Source: CAZRDB01 sp964598695
GTDB lineage: Bacteria > Armatimonadota > Zipacnadia > UBA1398
Length of the DNA stretch: 60,816 nt
NCBI GenBank assembly: GCA_964598695.1
Contig: CAZRDB010000004.1
Location: forward strand, 1 to 60,816
Direction of reading: 5' to 3'
The notes below the pieces were generated by a model. That model made no database searches, was not told the DNA's origin, and worked only from the letters and a program-made list of their open reading frames with translations. This document shows, one piece after another, positions 18,212 to 28,047 of this stretch. The translations under genes and the position numbers were made by a program. Numbering within the stretch: the stretch's first letter is position 1; each line of letters begins with the position of its first letter.

Positions 18212-19633
18212 CTAGTGCTCGTGGCCGCCCTCGCCCCAGAACTCGCGCGCGGTAGCGCCCTCGAGCGCCTCCTTCGGCGCGGTCTCCAGCATCTCGAGCC
18301 GGCCCCAGCGGTTCGCGTTGTAGGCCATCCTCTGGAGCGCCTCGCGGCACTTCCAGCGGACGGCGGCCTCCGGGTCGAACGCCTCGGAGAGCACGACCCG
18401 CTGGACGATGTGGGCGACCTCGTCGGACTTGACGGCCGCTTTCCGCTCGTAGAGCCGACCCAGCGCCTCAGCGGCGCGGGCGCGCGCCTCCCACGAGGTC
18501 TCCGTGGTCTCGTCCATCTGGGCCAACAGCGTGTCGGTCGCCGCGGCCGAACGGAACAGACCGGCCGCCTCGGCTCCGCGCGCGCGGATCCGCTCGTTGG
18601 CCGACTTCATCATCCGCCGGCACACGCGCAGGACGATGTCCCGGTGCTCCTCGGGCAGCGCGTCGCGCTTGTACAGCAGTGCGAGACGCACCATGCCGAG
18701 AGCGGCGCTCGCACTGCCCCGCACCTCGCGGCCTTCGAGCGTCTCGGCGAACACGGGCAGCGCCCGCATGTCCTGAACCCAGGCGAGACCGAAGACGGCG
18801 GCTTCGCGCACATAGCCGTCGCCGTCGGAGCGCGCCGCCTTCGCCAGCGCTTCGATCGCGCGCGTGACCAACTCGTCGGAGGCGACGCCACCCTCCTCGG
18901 CGCCCTCGCTCTCCGACTCCTCGACCGATTCCGTCGTGATGAGGTTGGCGAGCGGGATGCCCTCCTTGAGGGCGGGGTCATCGGGATGGGCCAACGCATG
19001 GGCGAACCGGCCCACGCCGTGGGCCGCATACTCGCGCGTGAGCGCGTCGGAGTCGTTCTCGAGGGCGGTCAGCAGGGCCAGGAGCGAGGCGCGCGTCGGC
19101 GCGTTGGAGGACAGGGAGAGCGCGTTAGCCGCCTCGCGGCGGACGGTGGTGCTGCCGGCGGTCAGGAGGCGGATCAGCTCGAGACAGCCGGAGCGATGCT
19201 CGCGCAGGGCAAGGGCGGCGTTCGTACGCTCGCTGAGCGACTCACCCTCGAGCTTCGCGACGTGATCGGGGATCAGGGCCGCGAGCGCGCGGTCCGCGGC
19301 CTCCCCGTACTGCCGGACCTGCTCCTTGGCAGCGCGGCGCTGGGCCTCCATCGACTCCGGGCTGAGCGCGGGCGCCGTCGGCTTCCGCTCGATCTCCTCG
19401 GGTGGCAGTTCCTCTTCGTGCGCCATCGTGTCCGGGTCGGTGAGCTTGCCACGAATCTCGCGAACCTGGATGGAGAGCCCCAGAGCGGCCAGCAGCGTGA
19501 AGACGCCCAGCGCCGTCAGCGTGCTCGGGGCGACTCGGAAGGGGTACTTCCGCGTCGTGGCCGCGGCATGCTCCTGGAACAGCTGTACGCTCTCGTGGGG
19601 CCCGGTGGGGTCCGGCACGCGAGTCACCTCCAT
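18212..19633 (-). CDS. membrane-anchored HEAT-repeat protein
   Basis: 473 aa from the ATG at 19633; a longer form from a GTG at 19675 is possible and the ribosome site is not decisive. An N-terminal cytoplasmic stretch of about 30 residues (with FQEHAAATTRKYPFR) leads to a single hydrophobic segment (TLTALGVFTLLAALGLSI, about 37-54), then a charged linker and alpha-helical repeats of about 35-45 residues for the rest (for example TVRREAANALSLSSNAPTRA, YVREAAVFGLAWVQD, VRGSASAALGMVRLALL). The repeats match HEAT/PBS-lyase-like protein-interaction repeats. No enzyme motif is seen. By topology the solenoid should face the outside if the short N-terminus is inside. The partner is unknown; neighbours are a WbsX-like gene upstream and the membrane spermidine-synthase-like gene 49 bp downstream. 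Confidence 0.78.
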   Translation of the reverse strand: MEVTRVPDPTGPHESVQLFQEHAAATTRKYPFRVAPSTLTALGVFTLLAALGLSIQVREIRGKLTDPDTMAHEEELPPEEIERKPTAPALSPESMEAQRRAAKEQVRQYGEAADRALAALIPDHVAKLEGESLSERTNAALALREHRSGCLELIRLLTAGSTTVRREAANALSLSSNAPTRASLLALLTALENDSDALTREYAAHGVGRFAHALAHPDDPALKEGIPLANLITTESVEESESEGAEEGGVASDELVTRAIEALAKAARSDGDGYVREAAVFGLAWVQDMRALPVFAETLEGREVRGSASAALGMVRLALLYKRDALPEEHRDIVLRVCRRMMKSANERIRARGAEAAGLFRSAAATDTLLAQMDETTETSWEARARAAEALGRLYERKAAVKSDEVAHIVQRVVLSEAFDPEAAVRWKCREALQRMAYNANRWGRLEMLETAPKEALEGATAREFWGEGGHEH

Positions 19634-19669
19634 CAAGGGTCCGAGCGCGGCGTTCGCGCGTGGGCCGCC

Positions 19670-19680
19670 GCACACTGTGC
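19670..19680. promoter_or_regulatory. short palindrome upstream of HEAT-repeat gene
   Basis: GCACACTGTGC is an 11-bp perfect palindrome 37 bp upstream of the ATG at 19633. On the minus strand a TTGACG (rc of 19697-19702) lies just upstream and could be a -35 box, placing the palindrome over the -10 region. No good -10 hexamer is visible, so this is only a candidate operator or promoter. Confidence 0.25.
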
Positions 19681-19732
19681 AACGGCCCCCTCGGTAGCGT
19701 CAAGGAGACAGTGCCCCCGAGGCCCCCGAACG

Positions 19733-20896
19733 CTACAGGGCCCCGGCGGGGCGGGCCGCGTCGCCGAAGACGCGCCGGATCGCCTCGAGGTAGCCCATCC
19801 CGTGGACCGTGTCCGGCTCGAGGTAGCTGCCCTCGGTCCACTCGTTCCAGGCGTTGAGCGAGAGGATCCTCCGGCCGGCCGGGCGGGTGTCGAGGAAGGC
19901 CCGTGCGCGGCGGAGCGCCGCCTCGAAGGCCGCCGGCGTGTTGCCGGCCAGCGTGGGCGTGAACGGGTAGCCGACGTTCAGGAAGCGGTCGGACTGGACG
20001 GTCCGGGGGCTCGAGTCCCAGCCCATCGTCACGTTGGGGTAGAAGGGCATCCCGTAGGCCTCTGCCGAGCGCTCCCAGTGCGCGTAGGCCGCCTCGGCCA
20101 CCGCCGGGTAGGAGGTCTCGGGGAAGTCGTTGAGCGGGACGTGGTGCACCCAGACGTAGGAGCCTACGCTGTCGAAGCCCAGGGCCCGGAGCAGCTCGGC
20201 GGGCTCGCGCACGGCCGTCTCGCCGGGCAGGATCGGGATCGACCAGACGATGGCGTTCAGCTCGAGGCCCGGGAAGCCGGCGGCCTCGACCTTGCGGCGG
20301 AAGGAGGCGAGGGCGTCGCGGGTCGCCTCCAGCCCGCCGAGCCCGTCGAGCAGGCAGGCCAGCTCGTAGATCGCAAAGAGCGGCTTGCCGTCGATCCGCC
20401 AGTACGAGGGGTGGCGGAAGTACCGCTCGATGCAGTACTCGGTCACCGTGTCGAACGTCGCGCGGGTGACTGGGCCCGGGTAGAGGACGGGCGACTCGGA
20501 GAACGGCGAGCGACTCATCTTGGCCGGGTGGATGTTGATCCAGGTGTGGTTCGCCCAGTGGATCGCGAAGCGCAAGCGCTCGACGTTGGGGGCCTGCAGG
20601 AAGCCCTTCTCGAGCCCGCGCTCGAGGAACGGGCCGTCGTCGTACCAGTACCAGTCGAAGAGGAAGGCGTCGATCGCGTGGTCGGCCGCCGCGTCGATCT
20701 TCCGCGCCATCGCGCGCGGGTCGGATTCGTCCTCGTAGCCCCAGGCGGGGACCTTGGGCTGCGCGTGGCCCGGGAAGCGTGGCTCGGCGCGGCGCACCAG
20801 CTCCCACTCGGTCCATCCGGGGCCGTGGTCGCGCTCGTTGCGCGGGTCGACATGGTAGTTCGGGAAGTAGTACGCCGCGATCTGGTACTCGCTCAC
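19733..20896 (-). CDS. WbsX/GH99-like glycan-active protein
   Basis: 387 aa, GTG start overlapping the upstream stop (GTGA). Recognised from the WbsX/glycosyltransferase-like GH99 family: N-terminus IAAYYFPNYHVDPRNERDHGPGWTEWEL, then DAFLFDWYWYDDGPFLERGL, FAIHWANHTWINIH, IDGKPLFAIYEL, YFPNVTMGWDSSPR-like YPNVTMGWDSSPR, and C-terminal ILSLNAWNEWTEGSYLEPD. WbsX proteins occur in O-antigen clusters and in glycan-degradation loci; activity is inferred from the endo-mannosidase-like fold rather than shown. No signal peptide, so it should be cytoplasmic. Coupling to the GH5-like gene suggests both act on one glycan. Moderately sure of the family, unsure of the reaction. Confidence 0.85.
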   Translation of the reverse strand: MSEYQIAAYYFPNYHVDPRNERDHGPGWTEWELVRRAEPRFPGHAQPKVPAWGYEDESDPRAMARKIDAAADHAIDAFLFDWYWYDDGPFLERGLEKGFLQAPNVERLRFAIHWANHTWINIHPAKMSRSPFSESPVLYPGPVTRATFDTVTEYCIERYFRHPSYWRIDGKPLFAIYELACLLDGLGGLEATRDALASFRRKVEAAGFPGLELNAIVWSIPILPGETAVREPAELLRALGFDSVGSYVWVHHVPLNDFPETSYPAVAEAAYAHWERSAEAYGMPFYPNVTMGWDSSPRTVQSDRFLNVGYPFTPTLAGNTPAAFEAALRRARAFLDTRPAGRRILSLNAWNEWTEGSYLEPDTVHGMGYLEAIRRVFGDAARPAGAL

Positions 20897-23112
20897 GGGG
20901 CCGTCTCCTCACGGGTCACGCGCACGGCTGCATCGATCGTCACCGGCGGCAGCGGGATCGCCGCTCCCGCCTCGGTCGCCTCGACGGTCCGCCGCTCCGT
21001 CCAGGCGCCGCGCCAGGTGTCGTACCACTCGACCACGTACCGGCCCGGCCGGAGGCCGGGCACAAGGACCGAGGCGCCCTCGACCGTCTGCGGCTCGCGC
21101 TTCAGGATCAGGAGATCACGCCAGCTCGCCTGGCCGTGCCGGGCCCAGAGGTAGGCGCAGCTGGGCCCGCCGATCGCGTGCAGGCGGAGCGACAGGGCCG
21201 GGCCGGTCGCGTAGTTCTCGAACACCAGACCGAACGTGAGCCAATCCCGACCGGGGTTCTCGACCAGCAGCTCGTGGGGGCCGGCAGGGACGTCGACCCA
21301 GACGGGTCCGTCGAAGCCGTGGACCGTCGCGTGCTCGCGCGCGGTGGTGTCCGGCAGGTCCATCGAGAGCCGTTCCTCACCGTCGACGGCAACACGCAAC
21401 GCGGCGCCGCCCCAGCCGCTCACCCCCTCGATTCGCACCGCGAGCCGCCACGGACGGGGCGAATCGACCCGCAGACGGATCGGGTTGTGCCACTCCGGGT
21501 GGTTGGCCGTGCCGTGGAGGAACCGAGGGAAGTCGCCCGCGACCGGCGGCGCACCGTCGTGGGGGAAGCGCAGCTCGAGCGGCTCTCCCGCATCGAAGCC
21601 CTGACCGCCCACCAGCTCGACCGTCACCGGCTCGACGTGGGCGGCAGCGGGGAGCGTTGGCTCGGGCAGGCGGATCGGCCCGAAGCCGGCCGCCCCGAAC
21701 GGCGCGCCGTCCACGAAGTCCCGGAGCGCCCGGAACTGGTGGTAGAGGTCCTGGGGGCGGATGTAGTTGTCCCACCACCACAAGGCGGCGCAGCCCGCAT
21801 CGCCGGCCATGGTCGATGCCCAGATGCCCTCGTGGAGGTGCCAGCCCTGGCTGTCCGCCCCGAGGTGCTCCGCCTCGGCGCCCACGCCGAACTCCCCAAA
21901 CAGGTGGGGCCGGCCGTAGCGCTCGCGCTTGCTGCGGGAGAACAGCGCCATCATCGCGGCGATGTCCGGGGCGCCGTAGTTGTGGGATTGGACGTAGTCG
22001 AGTTCGGGGATGCCGTCGACGGCCGCGTCGCCCGCGGTGTTGGCGAAGCTTGTGGTGATCAGGTGGTCGTACGGGTCGAGCGCGCGAAGGTAGGCGGCCA
22101 TCTCGCGGTGCCACGCCGCCACCGGCTCGCTCGCGTAGCCCTCGCACAGGTCGACCTCGTTCCAGAACTCCCAGGCGAGATTGTGGGTCGAGGCGCCGTA
22201 CCGGGCAACGAGGTACCGCAGGCGGTCGCGGAAGTGCTTCTTGGCCTCCTCGCTCGTGAAGAACTCGGCCGGCGCCGAGATCGGTCCGCCCACCTCGGCC
22301 CGGTAGGCGTTCTGGGGCCAGGCCGGGTAGGGATCGTGGATCCGGAGGTAGTTGAAGCTCTCGATGCACAGCATCAGGTACAGGCCGTGCCGGCGGGCCA
22401 GCTCCAGAACGTAGTCGAGGCGCCAGGCGGAACGCTGGTCGACCCGGGTGAGGTCGGAGTGCGGCGGGTCCTGATGCTGGGTGGCGAACGCCGTGAAGCC
22501 GCCCGGCCCCAGCCACAAACGGGAGTAGTTCTCGCCCGCCTCCTCCATCCGCGCGAAGTAGTCGTCGTAGTCGAAGGTCCCGGCCTGGTTGGGCCAGCAG
22601 ACGTTGTGTCCGAGCGCGAAGTACGGCGAGCCGTCGTCGAAGGCGAAGTAGAGGTCGTTGCCGCGGGCCCTGCGGACGAAGCCCGGCGCCTCGGAAGCGG
22701 TCGCCTCGAGCGTGCCGCCCTCGGCCCGGCACGTGCCCTCCTTGCCGGTGGCCTGGAGCGTCAGCGCGTACGTCCCCTCCTCGACCGGACACAGGCGCAC
22801 CCGCCAGCCCGACTCACCGGTCGGGGTCAGGTGCTCGGCCCCGTCCCGCAGCGCGCGGGTGAAGCCCTCCCAGTAGTAGCCGGGCACGACCAGGGACTGG
22901 CCCGACGGCGCCGTCACCAGCAGGTCGAGCGCGACCTCGTCGGGGTCGTAGGGGTTGCCCGCATAGCCGTCGAGAGCCACCTGCAGCTCGATCGTCCCAT
23001 ACCGCGGGCAGGTCTGCTCCGGCTGGCTCAGCAGGCGCACCCCCACCGCGTGCGCGGGCGCCGACAGAAGCGCGATGCCGGTCAGTCCGAGTGCGAGTGT
23101 GGCGCCGTTCAC
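20893..23112 (-). CDS. exported GH5-like glycoside hydrolase with DUF5060-type N-domain
   Basis: 739 aa. The GTG at 23112 overlaps the upstream stop (GTGA) and has GGAGGC before it; a signal peptide follows (GLTGIALLSAPAHA). Next is a beta-sandwich (about 25-155) with the look of DUF5060, then a clan-A TIM barrel: YFALGHNVCWP, HGLYLMLCIESFNYLR, LAWEFWNEVDLCEGY (acid/base Glu in WNE) and RPHLFGEFGVGAEAEH (nucleophile Glu in GEFG), then WWWDNYIRPQDLY. The last about 200 residues are further beta-sandwich modules. An endo- or exo-acting polysaccharide hydrolase is likely; the substrate is unknown. The ORF continues upstream over the neighbouring gene, but that extension is Arg-rich and not credible. 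Confidence 0.87.
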   Translation of the reverse strand: MNGATLALGLTGIALLSAPAHAVGVRLLSQPEQTCPRYGTIELQVALDGYAGNPYDPDEVALDLLVTAPSGQSLVVPGYYWEGFTRALRDGAEHLTPTGESGWRVRLCPVEEGTYALTLQATGKEGTCRAEGGTLEATASEAPGFVRRARGNDLYFAFDDGSPYFALGHNVCWPNQAGTFDYDDYFARMEEAGENYSRLWLGPGGFTAFATQHQDPPHSDLTRVDQRSAWRLDYVLELARRHGLYLMLCIESFNYLRIHDPYPAWPQNAYRAEVGGPISAPAEFFTSEEAKKHFRDRLRYLVARYGASTHNLAWEFWNEVDLCEGYASEPVAAWHREMAAYLRALDPYDHLITTSFANTAGDAAVDGIPELDYVQSHNYGAPDIAAMMALFSRSKRERYGRPHLFGEFGVGAEAEHLGADSQGWHLHEGIWASTMAGDAGCAALWWWDNYIRPQDLYHQFRALRDFVDGAPFGAAGFGPIRLPEPTLPAAAHVEPVTVELVGGQGFDAGEPLELRFPHDGAPPVAGDFPRFLHGTANHPEWHNPIRLRVDSPRPWRLAVRIEGVSGWGGAALRVAVDGEERLSMDLPDTTAREHATVHGFDGPVWVDVPAGPHELLVENPGRDWLTFGLVFENYATGPALSLRLHAIGGPSCAYLWARHGQASWRDLLILKREPQTVEGASVLVPGLRPGRYVVEWYDTWRGAWTERRTVEATEAGAAIPLPPVTIDAAVRVTREETAP

Positions 23113-24173
23113 GGGGCCTCCGCCTCTCCGGTCTCGGTCCGAGCGAGCGCGCGGCCGACCGACTCGAGGTCCGGGCCGCCGTCGAAGACTGTCAGGTGCA
23201 CCTGGGTCTCCTGCTCGAGGACGAGGAGAAGACCGCCTCCCGCGCCCCCCTTGAGCCACATGCGGAAGTCGGACTCGCCGAGGTGGCCCTCGGCCACCAG
23301 TGTCCAGCCGAGGCCGCGCGCCCAGCGGACCCACGGGGTGACGACCTCCGCGCGCTCCCCCGGCATGGCGCGGAACGACAGGTACCAGGCATGCTCGACG
23401 GTGCTGACCATCTCGGGGCCGGCGGTGTACAGCGCCTTGAGCAGCGGCTCGACGTCCTTGTCCTCCGACTGCGGCTTGGCGCGCGCGTGGAGATCGCTCG
23501 CGAGGGAGTCCAGCTCCCACCGATCGAACTCGAGCCGAACGTAGAGGCGTCCCGCGTCGACGGGCGGCAGGTCGGGGCGCTGGCGCCACGGGAGGGGGCC
23601 CTCGGGAGGGGTCATGTCGGGTTTGACGCGGGGCAGGCCCATCCAGATCGAGGCGATCGGCCCGACGGGCACGTGGCCCGGTTGCCACATCCAGAGCATG
23701 TCGTTGCCCTTGGCCTGGACGAGCAGGAGGCCCCCCGTCGGGCCGGGGAGATGGAAGGCGTCGGTGTAGCCCAACTCACTCTCGGCGAAGACGGTGCGGT
23801 TGGGGTCGTCACCCTTCCTGCGCTCCGGCGTGCGGCACTCGAACAGCAGGCGGAAACCGTTCTCGGCCGCCCAGCCCAGGTAGTACTCATGGACCTCGCG
23901 GGGCGTGGGGCGCGGGTTGCCGCGCAGCTCGAGCTTCGCGACCTTGAGGGAGCCGGGGAGCCCCTCCAGGTAGTGGACGATGTCCTCGATCCGGTCGTCG
24001 CCGATCACGAGACCGCCGAAGAGCCTGAGGGTCCAGCCGTGGACGGTCCCGCTGTACTTCTTGTGGGCGCTCGGGAAGTAGGGCGGCGGCTGCGGCCGGT
24101 CATCCGCCCATGCCGTCTCCACGGCAGCCAAGAGCACGAGAGCCAGGGTCAACCGCCAGAGGACGCGGTTCAT
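23109..24173 (-). CDS. exported protein of unknown function (paralogue A)
   Basis: 354 aa. I do not recognise a named family. Sec signal peptide MNRVLWRLTLALVLLAAVETAWA. The mature protein looks like two alpha/beta halves: the first with WAAENGFRLLFECRTPER and GGLLLVQAKGNDMLWMWQPG, then a PIASIWMGLPRV junction, and the second starting LYVRLEFDRWELDSLASDL and ending GGLLLVLEQETQVHLTVFDGGPDL. The same order of landmarks occurs in the next gene upstream, so the two are tandem paralogues. The stop codon overlaps the GTG start of the GH5-like gene, implying coupling. No catalytic motif is seen; a substrate-binding or accessory role in glycan handling is inferred from the neighbourhood only. Confidence 0.75.
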   Translation of the reverse strand: MNRVLWRLTLALVLLAAVETAWADDRPQPPPYFPSAHKKYSGTVHGWTLRLFGGLVIGDDRIEDIVHYLEGLPGSLKVAKLELRGNPRPTPREVHEYYLGWAAENGFRLLFECRTPERRKGDDPNRTVFAESELGYTDAFHLPGPTGGLLLVQAKGNDMLWMWQPGHVPVGPIASIWMGLPRVKPDMTPPEGPLPWRQRPDLPPVDAGRLYVRLEFDRWELDSLASDLHARAKPQSEDKDVEPLLKALYTAGPEMVSTVEHAWYLSFRAMPGERAEVVTPWVRWARGLGWTLVAEGHLGESDFRMWLKGGAGGGLLLVLEQETQVHLTVFDGGPDLESVGRALARTETGEAEAP

Positions 24174-24189
24174 GGCCCCACCGCCTTTC

Positions 24190-25191
24190 CTAGGGAGCGA
24201 GGAGCGCCATCAGGTCGGGACAGCCCTCGATGAACAGCAAGGCGGTCTGCGCGCCCCGACGCCCGACGACCATCGCGCCGCCGCCATCGCCCATCTTGGC
24301 GTACAGCTCGGCCGCCTGGTCTCCCTCGCCGTACTGGAACAGGCCGCCCCACCCCTTCGCGAGCGCGTACTGCTTCGCGGGTCCGGCGACGCGCTCGACC
24401 GAGTCGGCGTCCGGAGTCGCGTAGACGAGCACGGTGAGGCCGCGGACGGGCTTCAGGACGCGAACGCCCTTGCGGAGGATGGTCGCGAGGTCGGAGGCGA
24501 CCGCGGTCGGGTCGGCCTCCATCCGGGCGGAGATGTCGTTCGCGAGCGGCTGCAGCTCGGCGGCCGAGAGATCGAGGCGGATGTCGAGCAGATCCTCGGG
24601 AAGGTCGGCCGGAAGCTCCGGCAGGCGCGCCTCGACCGCGGCCGGGGCTTCCGTCGGGACCGATGCCCCGGGGAGGCCCAGCCAGGCGGCGGCGAGCGGA
24701 CCGAGCCCGATGTCGCCCTCGGCCCAAGCGAGCGTCACTGCGGCCGGGTCGGCCATCACGGCCAGCAGGGCGCCGTCGGCGCCCGCGCGGTAGTAGAGGT
24801 ACGCGAGAGCGTCGGGCTGGTCGTGGCCCTTGGCATCCGCACCGCGCCGCAGCCGGTAGAACCCGACCTGGCGCAGCCCCCGCTCCTCGGCCCACATGCC
24901 GTAGGGGGCCAGCAGCGCGGCCGGCTCGAGGGAGTCCTCGGACTCGACGAGGTACCGCCAGAGGTTGATCTCGCCGACCTGGCCGAGCACGTAGTCGGCG
25001 ATCTCTGCCACGCGGGCGCGGGTGTCCGGCGAGGCGATCGCCGCGAGCGCGAGCGGCTTGGTCTCCTGGTTGAGGAGCACCCGGAACTCGAGACTGCCCC
25101 GGCTCGGCGCCGGCGGAGTCGCCGCCCATGCCGCGGCTCCGAGGAGCGCCCACGCCCCCACGACCGATCCCAGCACCCGGTACCTGCGCAT
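24190..25191 (-). CDS. exported protein of unknown function (paralogue B)
   Basis: 333 aa from the ATG at 25191. Signal peptide MRRYRVLGSVVGAWALLGAAAWA. Landmarks parallel those of the neighbouring paralogue: WAEERGLRQVGFYRLRRG, ADGALLAVMADPAAVTLAW, LGPLAAAWLGLPGA, then LLDIRLDLSAAELQPLANDI, and a closing GGGAMVVGRRGAQTALLFIEGCPDL. The identity is low but the order and spacing hold, so an old duplication is likely. It lies 46 bp downstream of cysS and 16 bp upstream of paralogue A. An upstream start adding 11 residues (25224) is possible. No enzymatic residues are recognisable. Confidence 0.74.
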   Translation of the reverse strand: MRRYRVLGSVVGAWALLGAAAWAATPPAPSRGSLEFRVLLNQETKPLALAAIASPDTRARVAEIADYVLGQVGEINLWRYLVESEDSLEPAALLAPYGMWAEERGLRQVGFYRLRRGADAKGHDQPDALAYLYYRAGADGALLAVMADPAAVTLAWAEGDIGLGPLAAAWLGLPGASVPTEAPAAVEARLPELPADLPEDLLDIRLDLSAAELQPLANDISARMEADPTAVASDLATILRKGVRVLKPVRGLTVLVYATPDADSVERVAGPAKQYALAKGWGGLFQYGEGDQAAELYAKMGDGGGAMVVGRRGAQTALLFIEGCPDLMALLAP

Positions 25192-25237
25192 CGCCGTCTC
25201 TCGCCCTTCCACGCCGCGCCCCACCCTCTCCCCTAGA

Positions 25238-26638
<1,401 letters not shown>

Positions 26639-26670
26639 GGCGGCACTCCTTCGTTTCGGGATGAGGTCCC

Positions 26671-26676
26671 ATTATA
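26671..26676 (-). promoter_or_regulatory. cysS -10 box TATAAT
   Basis: A perfect consensus TATAAT on the minus strand (rc of ATTATA), 32 bp upstream of the cysS ATG, in a region otherwise about 70% G+C. No good TTGACA is seen 16-18 bp upstream, so the promoter may rely on an activator or the sigma factor's -10 contacts. The leader would be about 25 nt, too short for a T-box. Confidence 0.65.
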
Positions 26677-26795
26677 GCGGAGGCGCGTGCACGCAGGGGC
26701 GCCACACGGCAGGAGGCGTCCGACCGGGCGGAGAACGCAGGGGCGGCCCTTGCGTTGCCCGCCGATCGCTGCCCTGCCCACGAAGGAGGCCGCCG

Positions 26796-28034
26796 ATGAC
26801 GGATCGCCAGCTCTGCTCGCCCCCGGCCGCTCTCGCCGCGCTGTTCGCCCTCGCCCTTCTTGCCGGCGCCATCGGCTGTGCGGGCGGGGGCTCGACGACG
26901 ACCGTCTCACTCGGTCTCACGGCGACGCAGATCGACGCCGGCCAGACCTTCCGCGCGAACGCGGTGGCGACCGACAGCGGCCTCCCGATGGCCGGGGCCA
27001 CGGTGCAGTTCTCGGTAGCCCCCAGTTGGGTGGCCAGTGCCAGCGCCCAGAACGCCACCGCCGACAGCGAGGGGCGGGCTTCGATCACGGTCACCGGCAC
27101 GGCGGCGGGCACGGTCTATGTCACCGCGCTCGTCAACGGCCACTCGAGCGAGACGCGGACCTGCACCGTGGTCGGCCCCACGTGGCCGGAGCACGTGCTC
27201 TTCCTCGGCGGGCCGGACAGCACGTACCAAGTCGTGCCGAACATGCCCGGCAACGCCTCCGCCGCCGCCGCGCCGCTCGGTGATGGCCGCTGGGTGCTCG
27301 GCGCCCAGCGCGCCGGCGAGATGGCGCTGGTCATCCCGCGGGACGTGCAGGCCGACAGCGGGTGGATCCGCAACCTCCACACCGGCGTCGAAGCCACGTT
27401 CGGCTACGCCGGCTTCCGGCCCCTGATCCCGCTCCAGGGCCCGCGGACCGCCGCGATCGCCTCCGCCGGCGACCGCGTCTACTGGCTCCAGCAGGTGAGC
27501 GGGAGCACGCGGATCCTCGCCGCCGACCTCTACGGGGCCAACGCGAGCACCCTGTACACCCCGCCGCCCTCGGCCGCCGATCCGCGTCCGCTGGAGATCG
27601 AACTCTCGCCCGACGACTCGACGCTGGTCTTCCGGACGGTCGCCAACCGGATCTACCGGATTCCGGCAACCGGCGGCACCGCCACGGAGCTGATCGTGAC
27701 CGGCGCGACGGGCGCGCGAGCCCTCTGGTGGGAGAGCGACTCCTCCCTGCTGGTGGCCGTCAGCGCGCGGACCGCAACGGGCCACCCCGCGATCCTCCGC
27801 CTGCCGGCCGCCGGCGGCGCGCCGACAGTCGTCTACGACGACGGCGGGGCGGGCTTGCGCTCGACGCCCTGGACGCTGACCACGGACTGGCAGGGCAACA
27901 TCCTCTTCGACGAGCGGAGCGCCACCGGCGCGGACACCGACCTCTACCGGCTGCGCGCGCCCGGTTTCGCAACCGAGGAGGCGATCCTCGCACGGTCCGA
28001 GGTCGATGCCTACCCGACGATTGTGAACTACTGA
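26796..28034 (+). CDS. lipoprotein with Ig-like domain and TolB-like propeller
   Basis: 412 aa. Lipoprotein signal FALALLAGAIGC. A Big_1/invasin-type Ig-like domain follows (about 35-120: LTATQIDAGQTFRANAVAT, VQFSVAPSWV, GRASITVTGTAAGTVYVTA). The rest shows repeats typical of TolB/WD40-like beta-propellers (IELSPDDSTLVFRTVANRIYRI, ARALWWESDSSLLVAVSA, DTDLYRLRAPG). No enzyme residues are visible; it is probably a surface-anchored binding or scaffold protein. GAAGGAGG lies 7 bp upstream of the ATG at 26796. The frame is open further upstream into the cysS promoter region, but that part lacks a signal peptide. It stands alone, divergent from cysS and convergent with the SGNH hydrolase gene (13 bp gap). 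Confidence 0.83.
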   Translation: MTDRQLCSPPAALAALFALALLAGAIGCAGGGSTTTVSLGLTATQIDAGQTFRANAVATDSGLPMAGATVQFSVAPSWVASASAQNATADSEGRASITVTGTAAGTVYVTALVNGHSSETRTCTVVGPTWPEHVLFLGGPDSTYQVVPNMPGNASAAAAPLGDGRWVLGAQRAGEMALVIPRDVQADSGWIRNLHTGVEATFGYAGFRPLIPLQGPRTAAIASAGDRVYWLQQVSGSTRILAADLYGANASTLYTPPPSAADPRPLEIELSPDDSTLVFRTVANRIYRIPATGGTATELIVTGATGARALWWESDSSLLVAVSARTATGHPAILRLPAAGGAPTVVYDDGGAGLRSTPWTLTTDWQGNILFDERSATGADTDLYRLRAPGFATEEAILARSEVDAYPTIVNY

Positions 28035-28047
28035 CGCCGGATGCCGC

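Noticed and set aside
14785..18255. A plus-strand open frame of 1156 codons over the minus-strand ATPase and membrane protein genes.
   Set aside because: Its product is rich in Arg, Gly, Glu and Pro with no domain; it is the antisense shadow of genes whose motifs (Walker A, membrane blocks) are clear. Stop codons are rare in such G+C-rich DNA.
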